Source: Formicarius rufipectus
Taxonomy: Eukaryota; Chordata; Aves; Passeriformes; Formicariidae
Direction: 5' to 3'
Length of the DNA: 64,000 bases
NCBI GenBank assembly: GCA_013399695.1
Contig: VXAU01000683.1
Location: 1,398,242-1,462,241 of the forward strand
Of this stretch, positions 1 through 12,165 are shown piece after piece (the stretch's first letter is position 1; every line of letters begins with the position of its first letter). A program made the translations under genes and the position numbers. Under the pieces are notes generated by a model, which made no database searches, had not been told where the DNA came from, and saw only the letters and a list, made by a program, of their open reading frames with translations.

Positions 1-245
1 ACCTCTAGGAACTGTGACTCAACCACTTCCCTGGGCAGCCTGTTCAAGTGATTGACGCTTTATACCCAGAAATTTTTCCTAATATCCAATCTAAACCTTC
101 CCTGGTGCAAGTTGGGGCCATTCTCTTGCATCGTATCGCTTGTTACTTGGGAGAAGAGTCCAACCCACATCTCACTGCAACCTCCCTTCATGCGGTTGCA
201 GAGAGCAATAAGGTCTCTACTAGCCCACTGGTAGAGGCTGAGCCA
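1..245 (-). mobile_element. CR1 LINE fragment, cut by the left window edge
   Basis: This is the antisense of the CR1 3' region. Read on the plus strand, the blocks include CTGGGCAGCCTGTTC near 34, CCTAATATCCAATCTAAACC near 78, and a GAGCAATAAGGTCTC block near 202. They fall in the order expected for an inverted CR1. The 3' terminus of the element would lie to the left of the window. The right boundary is approximate, because similarity fades after about 220. Short open frames here (for example 48-350) are only accidental translations of the repeat. CR1 is a non-LTR retrotransposon, and this piece has no reverse transcriptase and cannot move on its own. Confidence 0.88.
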
Positions 246-3200
246 CCACAGTCAAAAAAAAAAGCTGAATCTTTCAACATCAGTAATTTGGCACCTCTGC
301 TCCGAAACCATGACCTAAAGAATTCAGCAGGCATTGTTAAACATGGTTGAACAGAGGTCTTTTTTTAAAAAATGAAAATTAAATAGACTAAGCAATTCTG
401 TCTTTTACAGTGATACCCAGCACTTAAAAACTTTCCCCTCCAAAGCATTTTATTTCTCTGTGTGTATGTCCACACTTTTAAAAGTGGGAGACTTTTTTTC
501 TAGGTGGGAGAATTCTATCCCACATTTTTAAGTGGAATTGAGGTATATTGATTAGCAGGCCAGTTGCAAACCTTGCCCTACCCAAATAAAACCCCTCCAG
601 TGTCTGAAGCTGTCACTCAGACCCTCCAGACAGAACCACACTTGTCTCCCTTCTCTCACTGCTCAGCAGGGTCTTGCTTTGCTTGCCTTTACTCCTCACA
701 GTGGCATATTGAAACAGAGCAGAAGTACAGCCACATCTGCTCTTACTAGGAAGAAACACTAGCAAATCAGTAATAAAAGAACAGCATTCCAAATCTCACG
801 TTTTAGATGATAAATACAAAACATCCAAAGTCTGGTATGTCAATTACCAGTTATCTTGCACAAGGATAAAAATTTCCCTTTGAAAATCTTCAGCAGAGAT
901 TAACTGGAGTCTTTATTCAGTTGAACCTGCCATACAACTCCAGTATTCATCTCTCCTCACACCAAATAAAATATTTCCAATGGCTCACAGCCATACTGAT
1001 CTCAGGATTCACATCCTGCCACAATAGAAGTTGATTTCTGTTGCCTCATACTCCAGGGAATTGTGTCAATGCCGATTTCACAGTGACAGGAGAATGAGCA
1101 TATGTCTTCATGAGATATATTTACCCATTTTGTTTCCTCATTATGTGACGTAGTGCCTTAACAAAAAGAGGCTGTTTCAAAGAGGAAAGTACTAGAAAGC
1201 AATAGCCAACAGCTAACTCCAACACCCCCAGTGTGTTGGCTCTTCATGCAAGGGCAAAAGGCATCTGCCCTAGGAAGAGACACAGTCTCAACCCAGCTGG
1301 ATCTCATCAGTGCTGCTGCCAAAAATGATCAACTGCAACACTGATTGCCTTAATACCATAACCCATGTTTGCTATACATTTGAAAACACAGACAACTAGA
1401 TTCTTTTCAAATTCTCCAGTTAAAAACCTCTACTCCTCCTACACAGTGGGATAAGCCCATATTAGGATAACATCACTAGTATGAACTCAGATAGAGCATT
1501 TACATATAGAGCTCTTTGGACAGATTCCACTCCACATGTTAAGCATACAATGAGGTAGAAGAGCTGGATTAAGTGACATGAGGTGGGAGAGGGCCAAGCC
1601 TGGGTACTGATCATCATCAGGACCCTTCCCTAGCTATCCCTCTCGCTGATGATCACACTGATGGAGTAATGCATCATAGTTGCTCCTACCTCTCTCAGAC
1701 ATACCAAGGAGATCAAGAGTGATGTCCATGTCCTGACCACCACCCCACAGACACCAGTTTGCAGCAGGGACTGAATCACTATCCTTGGAGGGTCTAGGTG
1801 CCATAGTGCCAGAGACTATGGCATCATCTAGCGTATTGGAAAACCTCATTATTTCCCTGCAGCCATACCATGTCTCAAAAAACAAAGCTAGCATAACTAA
1901 TTTCCACAGTGGTGAAACAGACAAGTGTACTTTTCTACAGATGAGCTGCATCTACCCTCAAGGCAGATCCCACATCTCCCAGGAGAGCCCCAATATACAA
2001 TTATATCAGAGAACCAGGCATCAAAGCCAAAGGACTTAGTGTTCCTTGGCCGCTGATCATCGTTCCTTCATATCAGAGTACACCCAACAGCTCTTCCTCA
2101 AATATTTTTTTCAAGTTAAAAACACAACTGACATTCAACTTTCACAACATAAATGCCTTCTGGCCAAGAGGTGTATGCTGTGAAGTTGGGGCACTTCCAG
2201 GAAATGATGGGAAGACCATGAATTTGTTCACAATACCAGACTCCATCACAACTTTATTCACTTCATGGTAAATAAGGCACCTCCACTATTTGATTTACCC
2301 AGACATTCTTGGTTCAACATTTAAAGCAATTGAAACAACTTTTTCTTTTAAGAAACCTTCTAAAATGTGAAAGGGAGGAGAATGGTTGTTCAAGGAGACT
2401 GGATGATCCTGTTTCACATCAGAAATCTGAAAAAGGGACATAATTGAAGTGTCTGGAAAGTATTACAATCACTTGGGACTTATTGTCTAGCACTCACTAC
2501 CACATAAAGGAAGTTGCCAGTTAAGTAGGGAATGAAAGATTTTGCATCAAAAGGGGCATCAGTGTATAGATCGTAATACACAAATGTCAGCATCTGCCTT
2601 TTATTCAGACAATGCAGATAGCCAAGAGCCTATCTTAAATGTGAATGTCTTTGAAAAGTTGTATGCTTTTAATAAAATCTTCTGTTTGTCTGACAAAAGT
2701 CATAATACCAAAAAAATAACACTGCTATTCTTTGCAGGAACTGAAATTCAATTACACCTTATAAGATGAATAGTTGGTTATTCTAAAAATCCCAGAAATG
2801 CAAATTAAGTAGTGAAAGAAATTCCATGTAAATTTTTGTTCATACTTACTAACCTCAACTGTTGAAGCAGGTACAGTTCTCCCTCTGTTTTTCTTTCAAT
2901 TTACCAATCTACTCCTTGAAAAAGTTGCTAAATGCAGAATTTCCAGTCTTTATTGTATGCTATATAAAACTCCACAAGCTGGAGAACGGCTGATCTTTCA
3001 TACTTTTCTTTCAAGAAGAGACAGGGGGAAATAACAAGAACTTCAGTTTATGAAAGACGTTTTCTCACATGTAAAAATGGTTTCAGATATTCATATCTTG
3101 GCTACAATATGGCTTTCAACAGCATTGAAATGGAGAATACTCAGAATGTAATTGTTTTTCTAACAATTATTCTCATCCAGATAGCTACATATTTTTATAT

Positions 3201-5473
3201 GCCTAAGATTATGACAAGTATCATCATCTCTTACACACAAATATTTATTAAATATGTATCTTTTCATAAAGCTACATGTCAGTTGGCTATTTGTTCACAA
3301 AACATGACCATGTTGACACTGGAAGAGGGTTAAGTGTCCATTACCAAATCATGGTATTGCTTCAGTTTCCTGGCAAAGATGCTTAATAAAACACCATCTG
3401 CCAAAACAGCTTTGCAGAGTCTCCAGAAACTACTTCACTTTCATAAGTGAGTCGGCAAATCTTTGCTAGTAAAGCCAGAAGAATGTAGATATGTCTGTTT
3501 GGATTCCTGTGAGAGTTCACGTCAGCTTACAGAGTGCCTGAAGCTGGAACATTTGTTTGTACATCACTCAGCACAGTGAGGTCCAAGATCTATTGTGAAG
3601 AGCAAGAGCAATGTCTAAGAGCAGAGCTTTCCACTTCATCTGTCCCAAAGCCCACCTGTGAGGTGCTGTGCACCATCTACAAGGCAAAAGCAGTGGCCTT
3701 GACTGAGCTGCTTGTACAGCCAGTGGCCACCCTGTATCAGAGCCAGAAGCTAAGCATCCTGTCACCGCCAGCCCAGCTCTAGGGGTTGGGGATCACAAAA
3801 ATGAGAGAGAAAGGAAAGGCAAAACACTGCATTGTTCAGAGGTCAGTTGCTGCTTAAAGCCTTGACTCATTGGGAGTTCCCTGTGAAGGCAGAGAAGACA
3901 GTAAAACCACACAACCACATAGTATCATAAGACCCCTTAACAAGGGCATGACAAAGTCTCAGGTGACTTTTAAAACATTATTGTGGACACCCCCTCACAA
4001 GGTAAGCAGTAACACACAGAGTTGCCTTGCTCTGCCTTCTACTAGGGTGCCCATTTACATGGCCACTCCTGGAGAGAGAACGGGCCAGACCAGCCAGTGC
4101 AGCTGTTCAGGTGTGCTCACCATGGCATTACTGGTGATACTTGTCCAGATGACTTTCCAATCCTAACCATCAAGAGAGCTCCTTATGACCAACTTGCTCA
4201 CATGAGGCCCCTCATTTAAAAGGGCTCCAACTCTCCTAGATGTGTCCAGGAAAAAATGAACCACCACAATTCTGCCCCCCACCATGTGCTAGGTAGCACA
4301 ACCATGCACAGAGCACATCCGCTCTGCCTGGAGCTGCCTGTATTGACAAGTTCATCTACCACTCAGAGGGTGTGTTTTCACTCCAGAACAAAAATCAGAT
4401 AATATTCTTATCATGGCTAAGCAAACACACACCGATTTGTCTCTTTAGGTCCCTCAGCATGTTCATCCAGCACTGAAGAATTTTGCTTGTCTTGTGTTAA
4501 CACAGAGAATGGGTCTCAGGCACGAATGCATTGACACCATCCAAGACTAAGAGGCAGTTGATTACTCCTGCCAGAATCAATTCTTGTAACTGGCAGACAA
4601 ATCAAATCATGACTTGGATATACTGAAGAATTTTAAGTTATTTTAAGCTCAGATAGAATTTGTTTCTATAGTTTACAATATATATCTCCACCACTTCTGT
4701 GGCTGTGCTAGCTTGCTATGGCCATGTAACCTGAGCTGCTGGCCCAAGAGCCCCAAAAAGAAACAAGATATCCTGGCTCCAAACTACTACAGCATCATAC
4801 ATGCAGACCACTTGTTCATACACCCTCTTACCCACTAGCCATGCAGCAGGCAAACCAACCAGTCTCAAATGGAGACAAAAGGGACTTTGTTCATAGTCAA
4901 TGGCAGTGAAGTAGTCCAGGTGATATAAGAAGGATGACACATCAAACTAATCATTTTGTGTGGGCACAAAGCATTTGTTGTTTCTAGAAACAACCTTGTC
5001 TCTACTTGGTTAGGAACAGGCAAAAGACACTCTTGAGCCAAGACTGCCCCAGGCATCCACATGGCTTATGACTGTCTGGGATCTGAAAGCCATCCAGCCT
5101 CATGAGTGTAGACCCACACCCCAGCAGTGCCTTGCTAATACAAAAGTGCCTCCAGGGCCAGTACAGACTCCTACAAAGCCAGCCAAGACATCTCTGCACA
5201 CATGGCCCCATCATGCCTTGTACTGAGGCAAGTCTTGTCCTGCATTAGATGTATGACACAGTAACTCATGAACTATAGGTTCTTTCTGAAGGATATGGTC
5301 ATGGATAAGCCTACCATATCTGACTGTCAGAGAGATCTCCAAACCATCGATGGTGAACCTTTTGTTAAGAAGTTAATTGATGCCTGTTTGAACAGCAAAC
5401 TCCCAAGAGCCCCTACCACACAGCCAGCCTGCAGGCAGCTACACAGCACACTACCAGCTGAATTTAAAACTAG
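246..5473. other. Unique non-coding stretch, no gene recognised
   Basis: No open frame exceeds 105 codons and none has a recognisable domain. The part from about 2100 to 3480 is AT-rich and repeat-poor. The part from 3500 to 5250 is more GC-balanced, with many short overlapping open frames on both strands, which is typical of chance. A plus-strand splice-donor-like CAAG|GTAAGC lies near 4001, but no exon could be built around it. Confidence 0.6.
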
Positions 5474-5908
5474 GCATGACCCAGTAATGTGGGCTTGCAG
5501 CCCAAAAAGCCAACCACATCCTGGGCAGCATCAAAAGCATGGCTAGCATGCTGAAGCAGGTGATTCTGCCCATCTACTCTGCTTTTTAGCCTCTAGGGCA
5601 GAGACAGTTCCAGGGACACCTTATTGCAACCTTCCAGTATCTAAAGAGGGCCTAAAGGAAAGAAGGCAAATGACTTACCACCAGGTCATACAGTGATAGG
5701 ATGAAGGGTAACAGCACAACAGAGTTTCAGATTAGATAGGAGAAAGAAATTCTTTACTATGAGGGTAGCACTGGAACAGGTTGCCTCAGGTTGGATGGGG
5801 CTTTGAGCAATCTGGTCCAATGGAAGGTGCCCCTACCTGTGACAGAGGGCTTTGAACTAGATGACCTTTAAGCTCTTTTTCAACCCAAACCATTCTATGA
5901 TTCTACAA
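5474..5908 (+). mobile_element. CR1 LINE 3' fragment with internal deletion
   Basis: The sense-strand CR1 3' region is visible in order. A segment with GCTTGCAGCCCAAAAAGCC, then CATCCTGGGCAGCATCAAAAG and GTGATTCTGCCC, runs to about 5588. The terminal part resumes near 5593 (CCAGGGACACCTTATTGCAA) and passes GGAACAGGTTGCC and GGTTGGATGGGGCTTTGAGCAA. It ends in CAACCCAAACC followed by ATTCTATGATTCTA, the CR1 3' terminal octamer repeat. Compared with my memory of the family, roughly 200 bases are missing at the junction near 5589-5592, and a shorter piece is missing near 5790 before GGTTGGATGG. The element is 5' truncated, as most CR1 copies are. Confidence 0.92.
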
Positions 5909-8900
5909 CATTTGCAGAAGAGCCTGCTCCTTTGTGGAGAGCAAAGGAGGAAGCAAAAGTGCAGACTTGGTCAGGGCTGGGGGTGGGGAGGGAGAAAAAA
6001 TATGTTGGTCACTTCTTGGTCAAAGTTGGATTTTTTTGGTTTTTTTTACATTGTGAAACCAAGGCATGCTGTGTACATCAGCCACACGTGTAATGAGCCA
6101 AATAGCAAGCTTTTGTGAAGACCTAGTCCTACTCCTTTCACATCCATAAAGATATACTTTCTCTAACCCAACAAATATACTAACTTCTATGCATGGAATT
6201 TGTAAACCATCCGATGTTTTTGATTTTAGTTAGTAAGAAAGAAAGTGGTTCTGCACTGAACACAGTTTTTCAGTAAGAAAGTCACATTTTCTATTGGAAT
6301 ACCTACTCCAGTTGAAATCTTTTTATCTCAGAATGAGTCATCACAACTAACTTAGAAATTTGCTCTACCAGTGAGTGGAGCCCTTTCTACATAACTAAAT
6401 CCAAGGCAAGCTTCAGCTAGTGTTCAAACCAAGAATGTAACTCATTCCTCTTGTCACAAGTATTTACTTTATGCACACATCCCCTTTCTCTTATCTGTTC
6501 TGAGAAATATCAAAGTCTTTACTACAGTAGATTTTAAGCATTTTTAAAAATTCAGTGAAAAACACTTCTGAAGAGTAGTAATCCATTCTTGCTGGCTTTA
6601 TGGGTATGAGCTGGTTGACATCAGCCAGCAAAAATGAAGATTTGTGGTACTGTTCACAACTGCTACATAGCAACTCTGCTTATTCTTCTGTAGAAAGTTG
6701 GACTCGCAAGTTTGCACACTTTCACACCAGGGAGGAATAGACAGTGTGCCTATGCACACAGCCCGTAAAGGTGAAACCGATGTTTCAAATCATGGTGCCA
6801 TCTCAGAGACATTCCCCACAAGGTTAAGTATCGCCTCAAACAGGGCAGTTAAGCAATGCAAAGCTCCATCACCCATGTGTCAACACAAAAGGCCAAGACA
6901 AACTCTTTTCTTTACTACTGACACAGAAGTTCATGTCTGCCCCAGCAGAGAAAGGAGCTTCAAGAATCTCACTGAGTACCTCCACCTCTGTCCCATCTTC
7001 CTCCCTGTCCAGCTCCAGATTTTGTGCAAAGGCCCAAGCCCTAACAAAACATGAGTCTAGAGCACTTCACCAGTAATCTCCTGCTTTTCACATCAGGCCT
7101 AGGGAAGTGGACACATTGAACATCCAAAATGATGAAAGACAAGTTTCCTAAACCCAAGGAATAACATATAAAAATGCACACAGATACACCAAATGTTCAA
7201 AGGCTCTGAAGGAATCCCAGCTGGGGAAATCATTTGCGACTTTCACAAATATAGACTTCTCCACATCATAACAGATCTGATAATTTAAAAACAAGTCCCT
7301 GAAAAAGAACTCTTCAGTTTTCTCCAAAAATCTTTCCATAATGATCCTTTGGCATCCCAATCTTTTCAGTAATACTTAAAGTGGGGGCAGAAGGGTGTTA
7401 AGTTCGTTTTTAAAAATATGATGTTGAGAAAAGAGTGCAGTTAGACTACAGACCTCACATCTGATGGTACTATACCTGTATAGCATCTTAGATCAAAGGA
7501 GAATTAAACAACAAGTAGATCATATTCTGTTTAGTTAGAAATGGGAGCAGGAGAACATTTATATTTCAGTCAACAAGTAGAGTCAAGACAACTTCAAGCT
7601 TTACTCAAGGAAAGTTCCTTACCTTCCGAAGAGCTGATAAAAGGCATGGTTTTATTGCCTGGTCGCAAAAGACAAGTTTTTTTTCTGACAGAGGTTATGT
7701 AGACCTTTACTCTGTTGTGATTCTTGATGCATTTCCCTCTCACATCAACCCTCAGCCCCTTCATTGACATTTCATAAACATTTCATTATATCATCTGCTG
7801 TTAGCACAAGACAAGAGCTCCTTTTGAACAAGATGAAGTAGCAGCACAGCAATAACATACTTGAAATAGAGCAATACTTCCTCTGACAAAGAGGGCAGAA
7901 GACTTCAAAATATATCTAAACATCCATATGTCCATTGAGCTGTTCCTTTGAACAATCAACTTCAGAGCACTGGGCTTCTCTGACTTGTGACAAGGAGGAG
8001 GCATGTGTAGATTCATAAACTCAAAGTGGGCAGGAAACAACCAATGCAGAAATGAGGCATCAGGGTTTGCTTTATCAGTCAAAGAGCTAGACTGTGCTTA
8101 ATGAAGCAAATTTAGAATAACATCCCATTTTAAGCTATTACTCAAAATAAGACAGTTTCCAATCTTGTGGACATCAGAAAGTGCCGCATTCAGCCTGTTC
8201 AGGTTACTTTAGGCTCCAAAAAACAAAGAGGATTTTCTGGGGTGTTTTAAGATACCCATATCTCCACCCTTCTCAGGCATCTCCAGCAGATCTGGAATAA
8301 GTAAAGGGGGGGGAAGGGGGAGGAGGAAAAAAAAAAAAAAGAAGAGAGAGTTGAGGGGGAATCACACCTTTTACTGAGAAATGAGACAGTGCTTACTAGG
8401 GATCATCATCATCCTGCTCCTGGGCCAGCAACTCCCTTGTAGCCCCCCAGAGCTCCCTCCCACACCCTGATCACACCAACATCCATAGCTTCGCACATGT
8501 GCTTCATCAGAATCCTGTAGCTCCCAGCCACCTATTATTACCAAGTTAATTAAATATTATTGCACTTAATAAGTTCCCTCAGAAAACACACACATGTACT
8601 CAGGGTTTCTCCTGCAGCCCTGTACAGGTCAACAGATTACTGGTCCAGACTGATTAGACTTTCAAAACTTGCCGCCTGATGGGCTGTTCCTGGCAGGGCA
8701 GGAACAGGCGGTAGTTACGAGAATCCATGTCAGCAAAGCCATTACTTAACCTGGCACTGCTCACACCCTTGGCTGGCTGCCTCTGAGGTTCCTCCCTTGC
8801 CTGGCCTTCAAAAACACAAAATGAAAAAAAAATCCGCCACCAAGAGGAAAAGAAAACAAGGGAAAATCCAAGAGGCAGCAAGCAAGTAGGCTTTGTGACC

Positions 8901-9194
8901 CTGAAGGTCCATTCATGAGGAATGTGACCAAGTAAACACACTGGGAAAGGCTCTTTAGAGTAGCTGACAGTTGGGGAAATATGAAGGGTCAGAGCATGAG
9001 AGAAACACTTGAATTATAAGCATTGTTTCTCACTAAAGAATGTGAACATGGGGTTTGGTGGGTTTGGGGCTTTTTTGGTTTTTTAACTCTTTCCTTCTGC
9101 CCAGGGACCCAGCCTTAACCAAACCAAAGCTGGTACAGAGATGTCAAAGTCATGATTCAAAAATACTGGTTTTGAAGTTATTGGCTCACAAACA
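5909..9194. other. Unique non-coding stretch with simple tracts
   Basis: No gene is recognised, and the open frames are all under about 120 codons and domain-free. The main identifiable items are a purine-only run at 8303-8350 and short T and GT-rich runs near 6029-6048 and 9049-9085. Confidence 0.6.
8303..8350 (+). repeat. Purine-only low-complexity tract
   Basis: There are 48 consecutive purines: a run of G, then G/A-rich sequence, then 14 A, then GA repeats. On the minus strand this is a polypyrimidine tract. It could arise by slippage. I see no retroposon body attached to it. Confidence 0.9.
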
Positions 9195-9275
9195 GATTTC
9201 CTGTGTAACCTTGGGCAAGTCATTTGTCTGTACTGCACTTCAGCTTCTAATCCATAAAGAAAAGACAATGCCTTA
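9195..9275 (+). mobile_element. Probable MIR-type SINE remnant
   Basis: The stretch CTGTGTAACCTTGGGCAAGT at 9201-9220, then a pyrimidine-rich CATTTGTCTGTACTGCACTTCAG and CTAATCCATAAAGAAAAG, follows the conserved core of MIR. In MIR that core reads as a 'gtgaccttgggcaagtcact...tgcctcag...catctgtaaaatgg' type string. Order and spacing agree, with moderate divergence. MIR-related elements are ancient tRNA-derived SINEs, and a few worn copies survive in birds. Without a repeat library the assignment rests on pattern memory. Confidence 0.65.
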
Positions 9276-10249
9276 CAGGCAAGCTATTGGGTTATTAGTG
9301 CCTACAATAGCCACAACGATGGGAGGCAGAGAGGTGATTAGGGAGATAGGGAGATCCACCTCCTGCTCAATCCTGATCCCTTAGGGATTCAGTCTGAGAT
9401 AAAACCTCCCACAAGCAAAATGCCCACTGCATTAATAACCCTGATTTCTAGACATGTTTCATCCTTGCATACCAAAATTGCATTTATTATGGAAATACAC
9501 TTAAATCAGAATAAGATGAGTTGTGGGCTCCTCCTGACACAAAAGAGTTCTTCAGCCGCCAGGGAGTGAAAAGGCCTTGTCAGCTCTTTCGTCTTCACCT
9601 TCCCACCTCCATCCTCACTTTTCATACCTCCCTATCTCCCTCTCCATTCATCATCATGCTAAAAGGAATACAAACAACCATGATGTCCTGGTTATAAAGG
9701 GTGGTTAAACATTAAAGTCTGCAGGCTAGTGGGAAAGCAGTTGCTCTCCCAGCCATTTTCAGGTTTAATATTCTGTTCAAACTTTACAGAAGTTTTTTAA
9801 GAAAAGCACAGACAAGTAGCCATCATTGCAAGTCTCTCAGGGACCTCCCATGAGAGCCCCTGTCTTGTGCAGCAGTTCCTGGGCCCCAACTAAATATGTT
9901 TTAGTTGGTTCAGCACACCTGTGGCACCACAGCCCTAACCAAAACTGAAGTATAGTCATGGAAGGAACTGCAAGGGGTGTCCCTAAGGATGAGGCTGATT
10001 TCTGGTCCACTTGTGGGACTGCCCTTCCGCCCCCAGCACTGCAGCCGTGCCCTGCCTCCAGCATGGGGAGCACACTCTGGGAGAGCTGACTCCTTGCCAG
10101 CACAGAGATTTCTCTCTCTGTTTTGATAACACAGCTGAGAAGCCTTTCTTTCAAAAAATGGCTTTGCTGAGTAACTTGTGATCTGCTCCAGCCATGAACA
10201 GACTCTACTAATTTGTATCTGCTGAGTTCTCAGCTTTTTTTTTTTTTCT

Positions 10250-10480
10250 CTTTTGGCTGTTAATACTATATGATAACTTAATAAGCATGTTTACAACCAA
10301 TAAGTATGTTTTACTGAAAGTTATAACACATGAAGTCATAAATTAGGAAGGATCCGGTAACTAGTTGTTAATTAATAACTTTGATCCATTGAAGGTTTTC
10401 AACCTTTGCCCTCTTGAGCTGGAGCCCTGAAAATAATCATATTTACCTTCTCTAGTTTAGTTAGCTTTAGAAAGTATCCC
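10250..10480. promoter_or_regulatory. Candidate conserved non-coding element
   Basis: This is AT-rich, low-repeat unique sequence with short words typical of homeodomain and FOX-type sites, such as GTTAATTAATAAC near 10367, TGTTTACAACC near 10289 and AATCATATTTACC near 10434. It is flagged only from sequence texture. No alignment supports it, and an ordinary AT-rich intergenic stretch could look the same. Confidence 0.2.
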
Positions 10481-12112
10481 AACTTGTGCTACCTATTTTT
10501 TTAAAAGTAAAAATAAAATTAGCAGACTCCAATCCTGCAATCTAAAACATGTAAGGTTCTGTGCTGACGCAGCATCCCATTTGGGATCAAAAGCTGCTCC
10601 AAGTTACAGGATCATGACTAACCTAATATCATAATTTCAATGATGATGTTGACGGAGGCAAGAAAACATTATTCCAAGCTATAGAAGACAAGTGTGTAAG
10701 TTAGAAGAGATGGTTGAAGACATTCCCAAGCACAAAAATACCTTTCAGAGTTTGAAATCCCAGCCTTCACTTGACTTTAAATTGCTGATCAGCCAGTTTT
10801 AAGGCAGAAAGAAAAACCACAACAGCATTTCGTTATCACTGAAAACTTAGTAACTAATCAGGCTAACCCTTCAAAAATTTTGGAAGATCTCACCAGAATC
10901 ATGAGCAGAGTTTCCAAATCTACTTTTTTTTTTTTTTAAGAGAATTTCCTAACATCTGGTTTTTGTATTTCTCTGCTGTTTAGCAGACCACATGAGGAGC
11001 CACAATATAGTTGTCTTTCAAAATTTCCTATCTTCTTGGACAGCATATGCTAAATTCCTGGGCCAAGCTTTTGGGAGCAGTTAATGACTTTGCTGCTCTA
11101 CTGACTGTAACTTAGCAGGACAAGTTGTAGAAGCTGACTACTGGCTCTCAGAGAAGGAAGACCCTCTAACTGGGTTCACAGGAAAACCTAAAATTCCATG
11201 GCTGGTTTTCAAAGATGCTCCAGCAGCACCACATTGCCTTGCTTAGGAGCCTTGAAAGTTGTGCATCTCTAACTTCTTTTATTCAAAAAGTAAAGAAAAA
11301 CAAAAATTTAAACAGGAGCCCAGCAACTTTGGTTTGGTGCATTCCTATAGTGTTTGTCAGTGAAGAGAGGAGGAGTGCAAGCACCGAAACCACCGCATTG
11401 CACAGGAGGTGTTGCAACAAGCATGCTCATCGCAATGCTCCAGGCTTACCCTCACTTCCAAACAGCTCCCTGTGCACCACAGTGACTCGAGTATCAGCCA
11501 GGGGTGGTGCAACCAACTTCCAGTCTGGGCTCCATGAAGAGGTGAAAAGAGAGGGAGAATAGGGACAAAGGGGTCTAAGGGACTCCCAGAGGGATTGCCA
11601 GGCACTGTGCTCATCCTGACACCACTGTCAGGAGCCTGGCACAGGCGAAGCAACCTCTATCCCCGTACTGGCATGGGACAACAACACACACTGCATTAAA
11701 GCATTCTGTCCCCACTGCTGGGCAGCAGCCTACATGTGTACTCAGACTCTTCTGCTAGAGTGCTATCACTCCCAGGAGTGGCTTTAACAGTCGGGCTGTA
11801 GTCAGTAAACCTCCTTTTTTCCCTTTCACAGACTTGTCTCACCCTATCAACTTGCTGCTTAAAGTTGTGGGGCTCTGCACTGCTACTTGCCACCCCAGCT
11901 TAAGGAATCATGACATTTGCTCCTCCTGCCCCATCTCCAGATCACAGACAGATAAAATGAGCCAAGTATGTGTCAGCAATAAACGGAGGTGATTAGGAAC
12001 AGCATACCACAAGCAAGTGCAGAGTAACCCTTCAAAGACATGGGTATACCTCAGCAACTTAAACAAGATGCTAAACACAAAGGTGCCTTCTCCAGAAATG
12101 GACAATACAGGC

Positions 12113-12165
12113 AAAGAAAAGAAGGGGAGGGGGGAAAAAAAAAAAGAAAGGAAAAAAAAAGAAAA
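12113..12165 (+). repeat. Long purine-only low-complexity tract
   Basis: There are 53 consecutive purines: A/G mixed, a G-rich centre, an 11-A run, GAAAGG, then a 9-A run. It reads as polypyrimidine on the minus strand, where it creates a false phenylalanine/serine/proline-rich open frame at 11908-12174. Confidence 0.9.

Noticed and set aside
48..350. 100-codon open frame at the left edge
   Set aside because: Most of it is antisense CR1 repeat.
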